Positions 16,579 through 25,063 are shown, counted from the first letter of the stretch. The stretch is DNA of 64,000 nucleotides from Clostridiales bacterium Firm_14 (GCA_001604135.1 LVAT01000013.1:124001-188000), one strand, 5' to 3'. Numbers and translations: made by a program. Notes: a model not told the origin generated them from the letters alone.

Positions 16579-17754
16579 ATGTCAGCAGAATCTTATTTGT
16601 CAAGAGGCGTTTCACCTACAAAGGATGATGTAAAGGCAGCTGTTAAGAATCAGTCTAAGGGTGTTTTCCCGGGAGCTTTCTGCAAGCTTATCGAGGATCT
16701 CGCAGGTGATCCCGAATACTGTACGGCTATCCATGCTGACGGCGCAGGCACAAAATCCTCCGTTGCTTACCTTATGTATAAAGAGACTGGCAATTACGAC
16801 TGGTTCAAGGGCCTGGCTCAGGACTCACTCGTTATGAATACAGATGACCTCGCTTGCTGCGGTGTTACTGAGAACCTTATGTTGTCCAACACGATCGGCC
16901 GTAATGCTCACAGAGTAGACGGAAAGGCAATCGCCAAGGTCATTGAAGGCTATGACGAGATCATCGCAAAGCTCGCAGGTCAGGGAATCAACATCACGAT
17001 GTGCGGCGGTGAGACTGCTGATGTAGGTGACCTCGTTAAGACACTTATCGTTGACTCAACACTCGTTGCAAGAGCTAAGAGATCTGAAGTTATCAATGCA
17101 GCTAACATCAAGCCCGGCAACGTTATCGTAGGTCTTGCTTCTTTCGGTCAGGCTACATATGAGGATAAGTACAATTCAGGCATGTCTTCAAACGGCCTTA
17201 CTGCTGCCCGTCACATGCTCCTTAACAAGCATTATTTCGAGAACTACAAGGAATCCTTCTCTGATACATTGGGTGAGGATAAGGCTTACTGCGGCAAGTA
17301 CAGACTTTCAGATAAGCTCCCAGGTGCTGATTGCACGGTAGGTGAGGCTATCCTTGCTCCTACAAGAACATTCCTTCCTGTTATTTCCAAGGTTCTCGCT
17401 TCCTATAGAGAGAACGTTTACGGAATCATTCACTGCACTGGCGGCGGCCAGGCTAAGTGCCGTGACTTCGGTACAGGCGTCAGATATGTTAAGGACAATA
17501 TGTTTGAGCTTCCTCCGCTTTTCCAGGCTATCTATGAATCCGGTGAGATCCCGATGAAGGAGCTTTATCAGGTATTTAACTGCGGTCACAGGATCGAATT
17601 CTACGTTGATGAGTCTGTCGCTTCTAAGATCATTGATATTGCTTCATCTTTCAATATCGAATCGAAGATTATCGGTCATGTCGAAAAGTCTTCAAACGGT
17701 AACACAAATGAAGTAATAATTAAATGCAATAACGACGAGTTTGTATATAATTAA
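16579..17754 (+). CDS. purM: Phosphoribosylformylglycinamidine cyclo-ligase, long (Bacteroidetes-like) form
   Basis: PurM closes the imidazole ring of 5-aminoimidazole ribotide in purine synthesis, using ATP. The AIR-synthase fold is shown by 'HADGAGTKSSVAYL', 'GLAQDSLVMNTDDLACCG', 'TMCGGETADVGDL', 'GLASFGQATYE' and, near the end, 'VFNCGHRIEFYV'. At 391 aa it is longer than the usual ~345 aa enzyme and, from memory of family sequences, resembles the ~390 aa form typical of Bacteroidetes. It stands alone, with no other pur genes nearby, directly after rnpB. A GGAGG ribosome binding site precedes ATG 16579. A related AIR-synthase-like function is possible but less likely. Confidence 0.85.
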   Translation: MSAESYLSRGVSPTKDDVKAAVKNQSKGVFPGAFCKLIEDLAGDPEYCTAIHADGAGTKSSVAYLMYKETGNYDWFKGLAQDSLVMNTDDLACCGVTENLMLSNTIGRNAHRVDGKAIAKVIEGYDEIIAKLAGQGINITMCGGETADVGDLVKTLIVDSTLVARAKRSEVINAANIKPGNVIVGLASFGQATYEDKYNSGMSSNGLTAARHMLLNKHYFENYKESFSDTLGEDKAYCGKYRLSDKLPGADCTVGEAILAPTRTFLPVISKVLASYRENVYGIIHCTGGGQAKCRDFGTGVRYVKDNMFELPPLFQAIYESGEIPMKELYQVFNCGHRIEFYVDESVASKIIDIASSFNIESKIIGHVEKSSNGNTNEVIIKCNNDEFVYN

Positions 17755-17758
17755 TTAA

Positions 17759-17800
17759 GGGCAGGTCCCAAATACCTGCTCAAATAATTAAAGGCAGGTG
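17759..17800 (+). promoter_or_regulatory. Alternative hairpins that could hide the aquaporin ribosome binding site
   Basis: The segment 17774-17781 (ACCTGCTC) can pair with 17759-17766 to form an eight-pair hairpin with a seven-base loop. The core of the same segment (17774-17779) can instead pair with GCAGGT at 17794-17799, which contains the AGGTG ribosome binding site five bases before the aquaporin ATG. The two foldings exclude each other. The first hairpin has no T-run, so it is a weak terminator at best. A regulatory role is inference. Confidence 0.4.
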
Positions 17801-17805
17801 TTGAT

Positions 17806-18495
17806 ATGGACTCGTTCAAAAAATGTATTGCCGAGTTTATCGGTACATTCACGCTCGTACTGGTAGGATGTGGTACTGCTATGCTCGTTGGCTGTGATGC
17901 AGTTAACGGAAGCGGTTATATCCTCACAGCTTTTGCTTTTGGTCTCGTTATCGTTGGAATGGCATACTGCGTCGGAAATGTTTCCGGCTGCCACATCAAT
18001 CCTGCTGTTTCATTAGCAGTTTTGATCTCCGGCAGAATGTCTGTTTCTGACTTTTTCTTCTATATCATTTCACAGATCCTTGGTGCGATCAGCGGTGCTG
18101 CTTGCCTTAAGATCATCTTCAGCCTCGGACAGGTTGCTGACAAGACCGGCGGTCTTGGCTCCAACGGTCTTGCCGGTGTAGGCGGTAATGCTGTTGCAGG
18201 TCTCATCGTTGAGATACTCTTAACATGCATCTTTGTTCTCGTTATCCTCGGTGTTACGGATTCCAAGTACAACCACGGTTCATTTGGTGGCGTTGTAATC
18301 GGTTTCTCTCTCGTTATGGTTCACATCCTCGGCATTGGTCTCACAGGAACATCAGTTAACCCTGCACGTTCGATCGGACCTGCTATCTTCGCAGGCGGCG
18401 ATGCTCTTGCATCTCTCTGGGTTTTCATCGTTGGACCTTTCGCTGGTGCAGCTATTGCAGCTTTGGTTTATAAGCTCATTGCTAAGAAAGATTAA
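17806..18495 (+). CDS. aqpZ: Aquaporin Z-type water channel (MIP family)
   Basis: This is a six-helix membrane channel of the major intrinsic protein family. Both half-helix NPA boxes are present: 'CHINPAVSLAV' near residue 65 and 'TSVNPARSIGPA' near residue 188. The residues around the pore, with a His in 'VMVHILGIGLTG' and Arg directly after the second NPA, follow the AqpZ pattern, which favours a water channel over a glycerol facilitator. That is an inference from alignment by eye. Length (229 aa) is normal. The ribosome binding site can be sequestered by upstream pairing, and an intrinsic terminator follows at 18539, so the gene may be controlled on its own. No glycerol-use genes are adjacent, which also argues against GlpF. 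Confidence 0.88.
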   Translation: MDSFKKCIAEFIGTFTLVLVGCGTAMLVGCDAVNGSGYILTAFAFGLVIVGMAYCVGNVSGCHINPAVSLAVLISGRMSVSDFFFYIISQILGAISGAACLKIIFSLGQVADKTGGLGSNGLAGVGGNAVAGLIVEILLTCIFVLVILGVTDSKYNHGSFGGVVIGFSLVMVHILGIGLTGTSVNPARSIGPAIFAGGDALASLWVFIVGPFAGAAIAALVYKLIAKKD

Positions 18496-18538
18496 TTAGT
18501 AGTACCTTACTGATTCATTATTAACCCGACCGGGTACG

Positions 18539-18576
18539 AAGGGCTGTCTCATATGAGGCGGCCCTTCAACTTTTTG
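18539..18576 (+). terminator. Intrinsic terminator after the aquaporin gene
   Basis: Positions 18539-18550 pair with 18555-18566 over twelve positions, including two G-T pairs, around an ATAT loop. CAAC and TTTTT follow. It ends 62 bases before the next start codon. Confidence 0.8.
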
Positions 18577-18638
18577 CAACAAATTTAATGGTTTCTCTGT
18601 ATGTATAGTAATTAAAAACTTTGAAGGGAATAACGCAT

Positions 18639-19025
18639 ATGAGAAAGAAAGCGGTAAGTATCATCCTGATCGTCGCGGACATGATTCTTCTGGTATTGTC
18701 TGTGTTTGTTTTAACAGGCTTTTTGAGAAGTGTCGCCGGTTTTGATGTAATCGAATACGAGAATTGGAACGGACAGATCGAAAACCCGTTAGTATTAAGA
18801 CTTGGTTGCGGATTTTGGGGGTTGATGATCATATTGGTTAGGCTGATCGTTTTCATTATCTGTCAAATAAAACTCTTAAAGGGCAAAAGCATGGGAATGA
18901 TGGTAATTGCAATAATCTTACATTCGATTATTGGAATACTTGGTTTCATGTATTGGTTAAAATGGGGTGATGGTCCGTATTTTACTTATATGCTTCAATT
19001 GTTGTTTGAAAGGATCTCTACCTGA
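18639..19025 (+). CDS. Small membrane protein of unknown function
   Basis: I do not recognise this 128-residue protein. It has a basic N-terminus ('MRKKAVS'), a first hydrophobic helix at about residues 5-25, a short polar outer loop with 'YENWNGQIENP', then two or three more hydrophobic stretches, so it is probably a three- to four-helix membrane protein. ATG 18639 is preferred to the in-frame TTG at 18621 because GAAGGGAA at 18623-18630 gives a proper ribosome binding site for it. It is flanked by terminators on both sides, so it seems to be transcribed alone. Its codon and base composition is a little more AT-rich than the housekeeping genes nearby. Confidence 0.6.
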   Translation: MRKKAVSIILIVADMILLVLSVFVLTGFLRSVAGFDVIEYENWNGQIENPLVLRLGCGFWGLMIILVRLIVFIICQIKLLKGKSMGMMVIAIILHSIIGILGFMYWLKWGDGPYFTYMLQLLFERIST

Positions 19026-19040
19026 ATAATGTTAAGTAAT

Positions 19041-19080
19041 CAAAATAAAAGGGATGTCATTATTAGACATCCCCTTGTTG
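19041..19080 (-). terminator. Intrinsic terminator, mainly for the minus-strand glutamine synthetase
   Basis: An eight-pair stem (19051-19058 with 19066-19073, GGGATGTC/GACATCCC) has a seven-base loop. Read on the minus strand it is followed by TTTTATTTTG, a good terminator tail. On the plus strand the tail is only moderately T-rich, so it may also end the small membrane protein gene less efficiently. Confidence 0.75.
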
Positions 19081-19099
19081 TTAATACTTGTTGAATCTG

Positions 19100-21010
19100 T
19101 CAGATCTGGTTATCGCAATAGATCTTGTACTTATTCTTAAGCTCGTTCATTGCGTTCTTCATGGCACGCTGATATTCAGATGTCTTCTCCCAGTCACCGG
19201 ACTTAACCGCGCCCTTGACCCTTGTGAAGATAGAATCCTGAACGTCAGTATCCTTGGCAAGAAGGAGCTTTAAGTCTTCGATGTCGCTCCAGAGCTTCTC
19301 GTCGTAATTAGATGTACCGTCATCAGATCTTACAACGCTTCTGATAAGTGAGAGGTTAGCAGGGATGATCTTCTCCATGAGCTCCATCTCCCAGCGAACG
19401 AGCATTGCCTGATAGTACGAATCGATGAGCTGTCCGTCAAAAACGCCGCCTCTGCAGAGGATCTCGGCAACGGAAGGATCCTTAAGAGTGGAGAGGGATT
19501 CGTAAACCGTTGCTGCCGGAGTTCCGAAGAGTCTGTCTCTCTCGTTGGAGTCCATGTCTTCGAAAATATCATCTTCGCAGCGGTAGAGTTTGTCTGCCTC
19601 AAGATAATCGCTGGCCTGGCCGTAAGGCTTAATGAATTCAGCTTCCAGTGACTTGGAATCCTTGCCCGAATCGACTGCATAAGCGATACCGTCGAGCATT
19701 GCCTGATATACGGATGCGAGGCAGAGGTATGTATTTGTGTGCGGGTTCGGAGCGCGGAGCTCGAATCTTGTCGCATACTTCGTATCTTCGCTTCTTACGA
19801 GGCCCAAGAGTACAGATCTGTTACGTGAAGGCGTGTTTACGTCCATGCCGATGGAAGCTACTGAATGTGTAGGAGCTTCAAATCCGGGTGTGAGACGCTC
19901 GAAAGCATCTGTCGTAGCAGAAACGAAAGGATTGATAACGTTGCTGTAGTGCTTCATGATGCCCATAAGGCAGCCCCAGCCGAATCTGCTTAAGAAATCA
20001 ACTGTTGTGTCTTCGGGTGCAAAGAGGTTGATCTTTTTGCCGGACTTAAGATAAGCAACGGCATTAACGTGAGTGTGCTCACCTGAACCTGCAACGCCGG
20101 GAAGGGGCTTTGCATTGAAGCTTACGTCAAGACCATGGAGTCTGAAGATCTCCTTGATAAGGATCCTGGCAATAAGCTCGTAGTCTGCGCCCTGAAGTGC
20201 ATCGGAATATTTCCAGTCGACTTCGAGCTGCTCCATGATGAAGTGGAACTGACCGGAAGAATTGAGGGATGCCTTAACGCCGCCTACTTCCTTGTGGCCC
20301 ATCTCAGGGTTGAAGCCGTAGTTATCGAGAAGCAGGATGACCTGCTCTAATGCTGTTCTTACTACGCCCTTGGTGCGCTTCCAGTAAGATTCCTTAAGTT
20401 CCTGTGAGATAGAGAGCTGTTCTGTGCTGATGATTTCGTCAGGGGAGTTTACCCAGAATTCAAGCTCAGTTGCCGTAATAAGCGTAATGTGATCAAGTTC
20501 ATCCGGTGTAAATCCATAATCAGCGCACAATGCGGGATCGTTTAAGAATCTTTCTTTTACGATTTTCTCGAAATGTTCGGTGCTCTTTCTTAAGATGGAC
20601 CTTGAGCATACAAGATCATTGTTATGTCTGAGGAAAGAAGGGATCCTTAACGTACCGATAGGCTTACCAGTCTCAAAATCCAGGTGCTCGTAGTTATAAT
20701 CGATATACCAGATGACCTTGCTGTCAGGGATGAGGTCAACTTTACCGTCATTTAATGTGGCAATTCCCGGAAGAACAACTGAGGAACCGTCTGTTTGTAC
20801 GGCCTTTCCGTCAAGGAAATTCTCGATGTTGTCCATGAAGTCAGATAACGGGATCTTCTCGTCAGTGTCGTTGCCCATGAGGTCAACTGCAGCAAGAGAT
20901 ACGAACTTGACTTCGGGATGTGCGCTTAAGATATTTCTGATATCCTGCGCAGAATGCTTCTCGGCGGGAATTACGTAAAGTAAATCCGGAATTACATGGA
21001 AATCAATCAT
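19100..21010 (-). CDS. glnA: Glutamine synthetase, long variant (~636 residues)
   Basis: Glutamine synthetase ligates ammonia to glutamate with ATP and is the main nitrogen entry point. The N-terminal beta-grasp domain is followed by the catalytic domain, with 'ATELEFW', 'GSGEHTHVN', 'GFEAPTHSVASIGM' and 'RFELRAPNPHTNTYLCLA'. These resemble the type I active site more than GSIII, whose key motif differs. The protein is much longer than ordinary GSI (~440-470 aa), with an expanded N-terminal half and a helical C-terminal extension. I place the start at complement of 21010, with AGAAGG upstream; the frame runs further without a better site. It is the only gene on the minus strand in this region. 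Two operator-like inverted repeats lie upstream at 21045-21088. Confidence 0.85.
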   Translation of the reverse strand: MIDFHVIPDLLYVIPAEKHSAQDIRNILSAHPEVKFVSLAAVDLMGNDTDEKIPLSDFMDNIENFLDGKAVQTDGSSVVLPGIATLNDGKVDLIPDSKVIWYIDYNYEHLDFETGKPIGTLRIPSFLRHNNDLVCSRSILRKSTEHFEKIVKERFLNDPALCADYGFTPDELDHITLITATELEFWVNSPDEIISTEQLSISQELKESYWKRTKGVVRTALEQVILLLDNYGFNPEMGHKEVGGVKASLNSSGQFHFIMEQLEVDWKYSDALQGADYELIARILIKEIFRLHGLDVSFNAKPLPGVAGSGEHTHVNAVAYLKSGKKINLFAPEDTTVDFLSRFGWGCLMGIMKHYSNVINPFVSATTDAFERLTPGFEAPTHSVASIGMDVNTPSRNRSVLLGLVRSEDTKYATRFELRAPNPHTNTYLCLASVYQAMLDGIAYAVDSGKDSKSLEAEFIKPYGQASDYLEADKLYRCEDDIFEDMDSNERDRLFGTPAATVYESLSTLKDPSVAEILCRGGVFDGQLIDSYYQAMLVRWEMELMEKIIPANLSLIRSVVRSDDGTSNYDEKLWSDIEDLKLLLAKDTDVQDSIFTRVKGAVKSGDWEKTSEYQRAMKNAMNELKNKYKIYCDNQI

Positions 21011-21044
21011 ATTTATACGACCTTCTAAAAATATAATAGGGTAT

Positions 21045-21088
21045 TGTAACACAAGTATTACTTTTTGAGTAAAAATTGGTCCAATTTT
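21045..21088 (-). promoter_or_regulatory. Two inverted repeats upstream of glutamine synthetase
   Basis: The first, 21045-21062, reads TGTAA-N8-TTACT. This is close to the GlnR/TnrA consensus TGTNA-N7-TNACA, but with a spacer one base longer and an imperfect last base. A possible -10 box TACAAT for the minus-strand gene (complement of 21043-21048) overlaps it. The second, 21072-21088, is a perfect 8+1+8 palindrome (AAAATTGG-T-CCAATTTT). Both lie in the 145-base gap between divergent genes. Confidence 0.45.
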
Positions 21089-21155
21089 ATCTTCTGACTT
21101 TAAAATTCAGCATATTTCCCGTAATATAACGTTAGTTTAGTTTTGAGGTGTACTG

Positions 21156-21992
21156 ATGTTTTTTCCGACTCTGAAAAGCATTTTTAACATTGATGATGTG
21201 GGTAACAGGTGGGGAGTAAGGATCCTTTATCTGATTACTATGGTCCTCAATGCGGCTGTACACTTTAATCCCTATGCAGATACTGATTTCACGCCTCTCC
21301 AGAGCTGGGCCATGGAAGTTTATAACATGACCGAGTATGATGCGGATCAGTATAATGCCCTGATGAACGCCATCCCGATAAGCAAGGGCAATGTCATCTA
21401 CATTATCTCGCTTTGTGCCGGTTTCCTGATACTTATGGCCAGCGCTTATATCTATGCGGGCCTTTACGTAAGGCAGTTCCGTAAGGATAAGATAGCTTCT
21501 GTTAAGGATGATGATCAGGAAGTCATAAATTATGCCATTGAGCACCTTCCTGATAAGCCGATCAAGCCTTTCGAGCTATTCTTAAGAGTTCTTCTGCTTA
21601 CTCTGTTCTCGGCGCTTATATCTATACCTTTTGTCCTGATAACTTACAGCTTTATGTTTGTTGCCATCATTGGCCTGCCGTTCGTATTTACGGCACCTGT
21701 AGGGTATCTCTCAGGCGATAAGGGGCTTTTCAGTTCGCTTCCTTATTCTGTCAGACTGTCAGCAAAATACTATTTCATCAACATGAGAGGCATCGGACTG
21801 ATCCTTCTGGCTATCCTTGTCTCTGATTTTACGGTTCCGCTGCTCGTATACGTCTCAACCACGGCATTCTATATCGTTGATGCGGCGGTTACCACATGGA
21901 TATGGCTGTCCTTTGCAAGGCTTGCCGGTTCGGCATACTGCACGATGAAGGATTTCCCGATAAAGGGCAGCAAGAGGCCTTTCGCGATCTGA
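21156..21992 (+). CDS. Multi-pass membrane protein of unknown function
   Basis: I do not recognise the family of this 278-residue protein. It starts with a short amphipathic segment ('FFPTLKSIFNIDD'), then about six hydrophobic helices in two groups: one near residues 20-36 and 73-98, then a cluster from about 135 to 260. A charged cytoplasmic-looking loop (~100-130) separates them. GAGG lies upstream of ATG 21156. It is divergent from glutamine synthetase and shares the intergenic region that carries two inverted repeats, so a link to nitrogen status is possible but unproven. Its overall hydropathy resembles DUF975/YesL-like integral membrane proteins; that comparison is weak. Confidence 0.6.
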   Translation: MFFPTLKSIFNIDDVGNRWGVRILYLITMVLNAAVHFNPYADTDFTPLQSWAMEVYNMTEYDADQYNALMNAIPISKGNVIYIISLCAGFLILMASAYIYAGLYVRQFRKDKIASVKDDDQEVINYAIEHLPDKPIKPFELFLRVLLLTLFSALISIPFVLITYSFMFVAIIGLPFVFTAPVGYLSGDKGLFSSLPYSVRLSAKYYFINMRGIGLILLAILVSDFTVPLLVYVSTTAFYIVDAAVTTWIWLSFARLAGSAYCTMKDFPIKGSKRPFAI

Positions 21993-22073
21993 TACATATT
22001 CTTCGGTTTCTGTTTACTGTTCAAAACGACAATAAATAGGCTGATTTGAGTAAAAAATCTTATAATCCCGAGA

Positions 22074-22102
22074 TTGTTTTTGCTATTAAATATATTTATT
22101 AT
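22074..22102 (+). promoter_or_regulatory. Candidate promoter of the malic enzyme gene
   Basis: TTGTTT at 22074-22079 and TATTAT at 22097-22102 are 17 bases apart and lie 36 bases before the malic enzyme ATG. A perfect TATAAT at 22061-22066 is also present but has no matching -35 box. Confidence 0.45.
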
Positions 22103-22137
22103 TAGTGCGTTAAGATTAAAAACGGAGGTTCATAGGT

Positions 22138-23310
22138 ATGGACGTTAATGAGAAAGCAATTAAGATGCATGAAGAGTGGGCTGGTAAGATCGAAGTTATT
22201 GCCACAGCTCCCGTTGGTTCAAAGGAAGAACTCGCAATCGCTTACACACCCGGTGTTGCAGCTCCTTGTCTTGAGATCCAGAAGGATGTTGACCTCTCTT
22301 ACAAATATACAAGAAGACACAATCTCGTAGCTGTTGTTACAGACGGTACAGCAGTTTTAGGCTTGGGCGATATCGGACCTGAGGCAGGTATGCCTGTTAT
22401 GGAAGGAAAGTGCGCTCTCTTTAAGGCATTCGGTGATGTTGACGCATTCCCTCTCTGCATCCGTTCCAAGGATGTAGACGAGATCGTTAATACAGTTGCT
22501 CTTCTCGCTGGTTCCTTCGGTGGTGTAAACCTTGAGGATATCTCTGCTCCCAGATGCTTTGAGATCGAGAAGAAGCTCAAGGAAAGATGCGACATCCCGA
22601 TCTTCCACGATGACCAGCACGGTACAGCAGTTATCACACTTGCAGGTCTTACAAATGCTCTTAAGATCGTCGGCAAGAAGATGGAAGACATCCACGTTGT
22701 AGTTAACGGCGCTGGCGCTGCTGCTACAGCTATCACAAAGCTCCTTATCTCCAGAGGCCTTAAGAACGTTATTCTCTGCGACAGAAAGGGTGCTATCTAT
22801 GAGGGTAGAGAAGGCCTCAACTCCGCTAAGGAAGAGATGGCTAAGATCACTAACCCTGAGAAGAAGGCTGGTTCTCTTGCTGACGTTATCGTTGGCGCTG
22901 ATGTATTCATCGGCGTTTCCGCTCCCGGCGTTCTTACAGCAGACATGGTAGCTACAATGGCTAAGGATCCTGTTGTTTTCGCTTGCGCTAACCCTGTACC
23001 TGAGATCCTTCCTGATGAAGCTAAGAAGGCGGGCGTTGCAGTTATGGCTACAGGTCGTTCCGACTTCCCGAACCAGGTTAACAACGTTCTCGCATTCCCC
23101 GGTATCTTCCGTGGTGCATTAGACGTAAGAGCTTCTGACATCAACGATGAGATGAAGATCGCTGCAGCTAACGCTATCGCAGGCATCGTTTCTGATGCTG
23201 AGCTCAATCCTGATTACATCCTTCCTGATGCATTCGATGCAAGAGTCGGTAAGGCTGTTGCAGCCGCTGTTGCGCAGGCAGCACGTGATACAGGTGTAGC
23301 AAGAATCTGA
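22138..23310 (+). CDS. NAD(P)-dependent malic enzyme, short form
   Basis: Malic enzyme decarboxylates malate to pyruvate while reducing NAD(P). The N-terminal malic domain shows 'AYTPGVAAPCLEI', 'VAVVTDGTAVLGLGDIGPEAG' and 'FHDDQHGTAVITL' with the metal and substrate ligands. The C-terminal Rossmann domain has 'VVVNGAGAAATAIT'. At 390 aa it lacks the phosphotransacetylase-like domain of the long MaeB form, and is the size usual in Firmicutes. A GGAGG site precedes ATG 22138. Codon use is highly biased, with repeated GCT/GTT/AAG, suggesting strong expression. It is a single-gene unit with its own candidate promoter and a strong terminator. Cofactor preference cannot be judged by eye. Confidence 0.93.
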   Translation: MDVNEKAIKMHEEWAGKIEVIATAPVGSKEELAIAYTPGVAAPCLEIQKDVDLSYKYTRRHNLVAVVTDGTAVLGLGDIGPEAGMPVMEGKCALFKAFGDVDAFPLCIRSKDVDEIVNTVALLAGSFGGVNLEDISAPRCFEIEKKLKERCDIPIFHDDQHGTAVITLAGLTNALKIVGKKMEDIHVVVNGAGAAATAITKLLISRGLKNVILCDRKGAIYEGREGLNSAKEEMAKITNPEKKAGSLADVIVGADVFIGVSAPGVLTADMVATMAKDPVVFACANPVPEILPDEAKKAGVAVMATGRSDFPNQVNNVLAFPGIFRGALDVRASDINDEMKIAAANAIAGIVSDAELNPDYILPDAFDARVGKAVAAAVAQAARDTGVARI

Positions 23311-23330
23311 ATAAACTGAATTAAAGCAAC

Positions 23331-23364
23331 AATCTCCCGCAATTTTGTTGCGGGAGATTTTGTA
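23331..23364 (+). terminator. Intrinsic terminator after malic enzyme
   Basis: A perfect 12-pair stem (23331-23342 with 23348-23359, AATCTCCCGCAA/TTGCGGGAGATT) has a five-base loop and is followed by TTGTAAT. It ends 24 bases before the next gene. Confidence 0.85.
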
Positions 23365-23387
23365 ATATATAGAAAAGGAGTTTCCAC

Positions 23388-23876
23388 ATGATTGACGATT
23401 TAGAGCTTTTAAGACTTATTGAGAACAACGCAAGACTCTCTTCTGAAGAGATAGCCGTTATGCTCGGTACAACCGCCGCGGATGTGGAAGCCGAAATCAA
23501 GCGCCTTAAGGATGAGAACATCATCTTAGGCTATAACACGATCATTAACTGGGAAAAGCAGGCACCCGATAACTGCATAGGCATGATCGAAGTAAGGATC
23601 ACGCCCGTAAAGAATAAGGGTTACGACCACATTGCCCAGATCTTAAGCAAGTATGACAAGGTAACTGCATGCTACCTTATGAGCGGCGGCTTTGACCTCA
23701 TGATCATCTACGAGGACCGTACATTAAGAGATATCGCTACATTCGTTACTGAGAAGATCGCTACTATGGAAGGCGTTCTTTCCACGACAACACACTTCAT
23801 CCTTAAGAAGTATAAGGCGAATGGTATAATCTACGATAATCCGAATACTGACGACAGGCAGGCTATCATCTTATGA
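23388..23876 (+). CDS. Lrp/AsnC family transcriptional regulator
   Basis: This is a feast/famine type regulator that usually senses amino acids. An N-terminal helix-turn-helix (~residues 1-55, with 'ARLSSEEIAVMLGTTAADVEAEIKR' split over two helices) is followed by an alpha-beta RAM (ligand-binding and oligomerisation) domain, visible in 'GMIEVRITPVKN' and 'YLMSGGFDLMIIYE'. Length (162 aa) is typical. Its last four bases overlap the start of the aminotransferase gene (ATGA), so the two are translationally coupled. The most likely role is control of that aminotransferase or a related amino-acid pathway; the ligand is unknown. Confidence 0.88.
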   Translation: MIDDLELLRLIENNARLSSEEIAVMLGTTAADVEAEIKRLKDENIILGYNTIINWEKQAPDNCIGMIEVRITPVKNKGYDHIAQILSKYDKVTACYLMSGGFDLMIIYEDRTLRDIATFVTEKIATMEGVLSTTTHFILKKYKANGIIYDNPNTDDRQAIIL

Positions 23877-25060
23877 GTTTTGATTACGATTCCAAGATCT
23901 CCAAAGCAGTACAGCAGGTTCCGCCGTCTGCCATAAGGAAGTTCTTTGATCTTGCCAATGAGATGAAGGGCCACGTAATCTCACTTTCCATAGGTGAGCC
24001 CGACTTTGTAACTCCCTGGACGATCAGAGAAGCTGCTATTAATTCCATTATCGACGGATATACTCATTATTCACCCAATTCCGGATATATCGATTCCAGA
24101 GTTGCCATCGCCGATTATCTTAAGAGAAGATATGGTGTTTCTTATGACGCCAAAACGGAGATCTTTATCACTGTAGGCGGATCTGAAGGTCTTGACCTTG
24201 CTGCCAGGGCACTTATCAATCCCGGCGATGAGGTAATAGTTGTTGAGCCTTGTTTCGTTGCTTATAAGGCAACTGTAGAGTTTGCTCACGGTGTTCCTGT
24301 AATTGTCGAGACTAAGCCTGAGAATAACTATAAACTGATGCCCGAAGAGCTTGAGGCAGCGATCACCGATAAGACAAAGTATGTCATCGTCGGATATCCC
24401 AATAATCCTACAGGTGCCATAATGACACTTGAGGACTGGGCTAAGATCAAGGATGTCCTTATGAGACACCCTGAGATCATCGTTCTTTCCGATGAGCTTT
24501 ACTGCGAGCTTAACTATCTTGACGGTAAGCCGGCATCACTTACGCAGTTTGCTGAATTAAGAGACAGAGTTGTTATGGTTAACGGCTTTTCGAAGTCATA
24601 TGCCATGACAGGCTTCAGAGTAGGTTACTTAGCAGGTCCTCATGAGCTTATCGCACCGATGGTTAAGATCCATCAGTACTGCATCATGTGCGCACCTTCT
24701 ACATCTCAGCTCGCTATTATCGAAGCTGCAATGAATGCAGATGATGAAGTTAAAAAAATGCGTGACGAATATAACCACAGAAGAAGAGTGATCGTTCAGG
24801 GCTTAAAGGATGCAGGACTTGAGTGTTTCACGCCATACGGAGCTTTCTATGCTTTCCCTTGCATCAAGTCTACGGGAATGACTTCTGAGGAATTCTGTGA
24901 GAAGCTCCTTATCGAAAAGCACGTCGCCATAGTTCCCGGCAACGCTTTCGGCAAGTGCGGTGAAGGCTTTGTACGTATCAGTTATGCAGCTTCTTTGGAT
25001 GACATCAAGGAAGCGATGAGACTTGTTAAAGAATTTGTTGAAGAACATAAAAAGGGGTAA
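23873..25060 (+). CDS. Pyridoxal-phosphate aminotransferase, class I/II
   Basis: This is a fold-type I PLP enzyme that transfers amino groups between amino and keto acids. The PLP lysine is K241 in 'FSKSYAMTGFRVGYL'. Other family marks are 'LSIGEPDF' near the N-terminus, 'VGYPNNPTGA' with the conserved Asn, and the C-terminal Arg in 'FVRISYAAS' that binds the substrate carboxylate. Length (395 aa) is normal. It overlaps the Lrp-type regulator by four bases and is followed after three bases by prfB. The substrate may be aspartate, an aromatic amino acid or alanine; the sequence alone does not decide this. PatA-like enzymes have the same pattern. Confidence 0.9.
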   Translation: MSFDYDSKISKAVQQVPPSAIRKFFDLANEMKGHVISLSIGEPDFVTPWTIREAAINSIIDGYTHYSPNSGYIDSRVAIADYLKRRYGVSYDAKTEIFITVGGSEGLDLAARALINPGDEVIVVEPCFVAYKATVEFAHGVPVIVETKPENNYKLMPEELEAAITDKTKYVIVGYPNNPTGAIMTLEDWAKIKDVLMRHPEIIVLSDELYCELNYLDGKPASLTQFAELRDRVVMVNGFSKSYAMTGFRVGYLAGPHELIAPMVKIHQYCIMCAPSTSQLAIIEAAMNADDEVKKMRDEYNHRRRVIVQGLKDAGLECFTPYGAFYAFPCIKSTGMTSEEFCEKLLIEKHVAIVPGNAFGKCGEGFVRISYAASLDDIKEAMRLVKEFVEEHKKG

Positions 25061-25063
25061 TCA

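Noticed and set aside
22061-22066. Perfect TATAAT upstream of malic enzyme as the main promoter
   Set aside because: The only TTGAGT nearby (22046) is just nine bases away, so the spacing does not work; the TTGTTT/TATTAT pair fits better.
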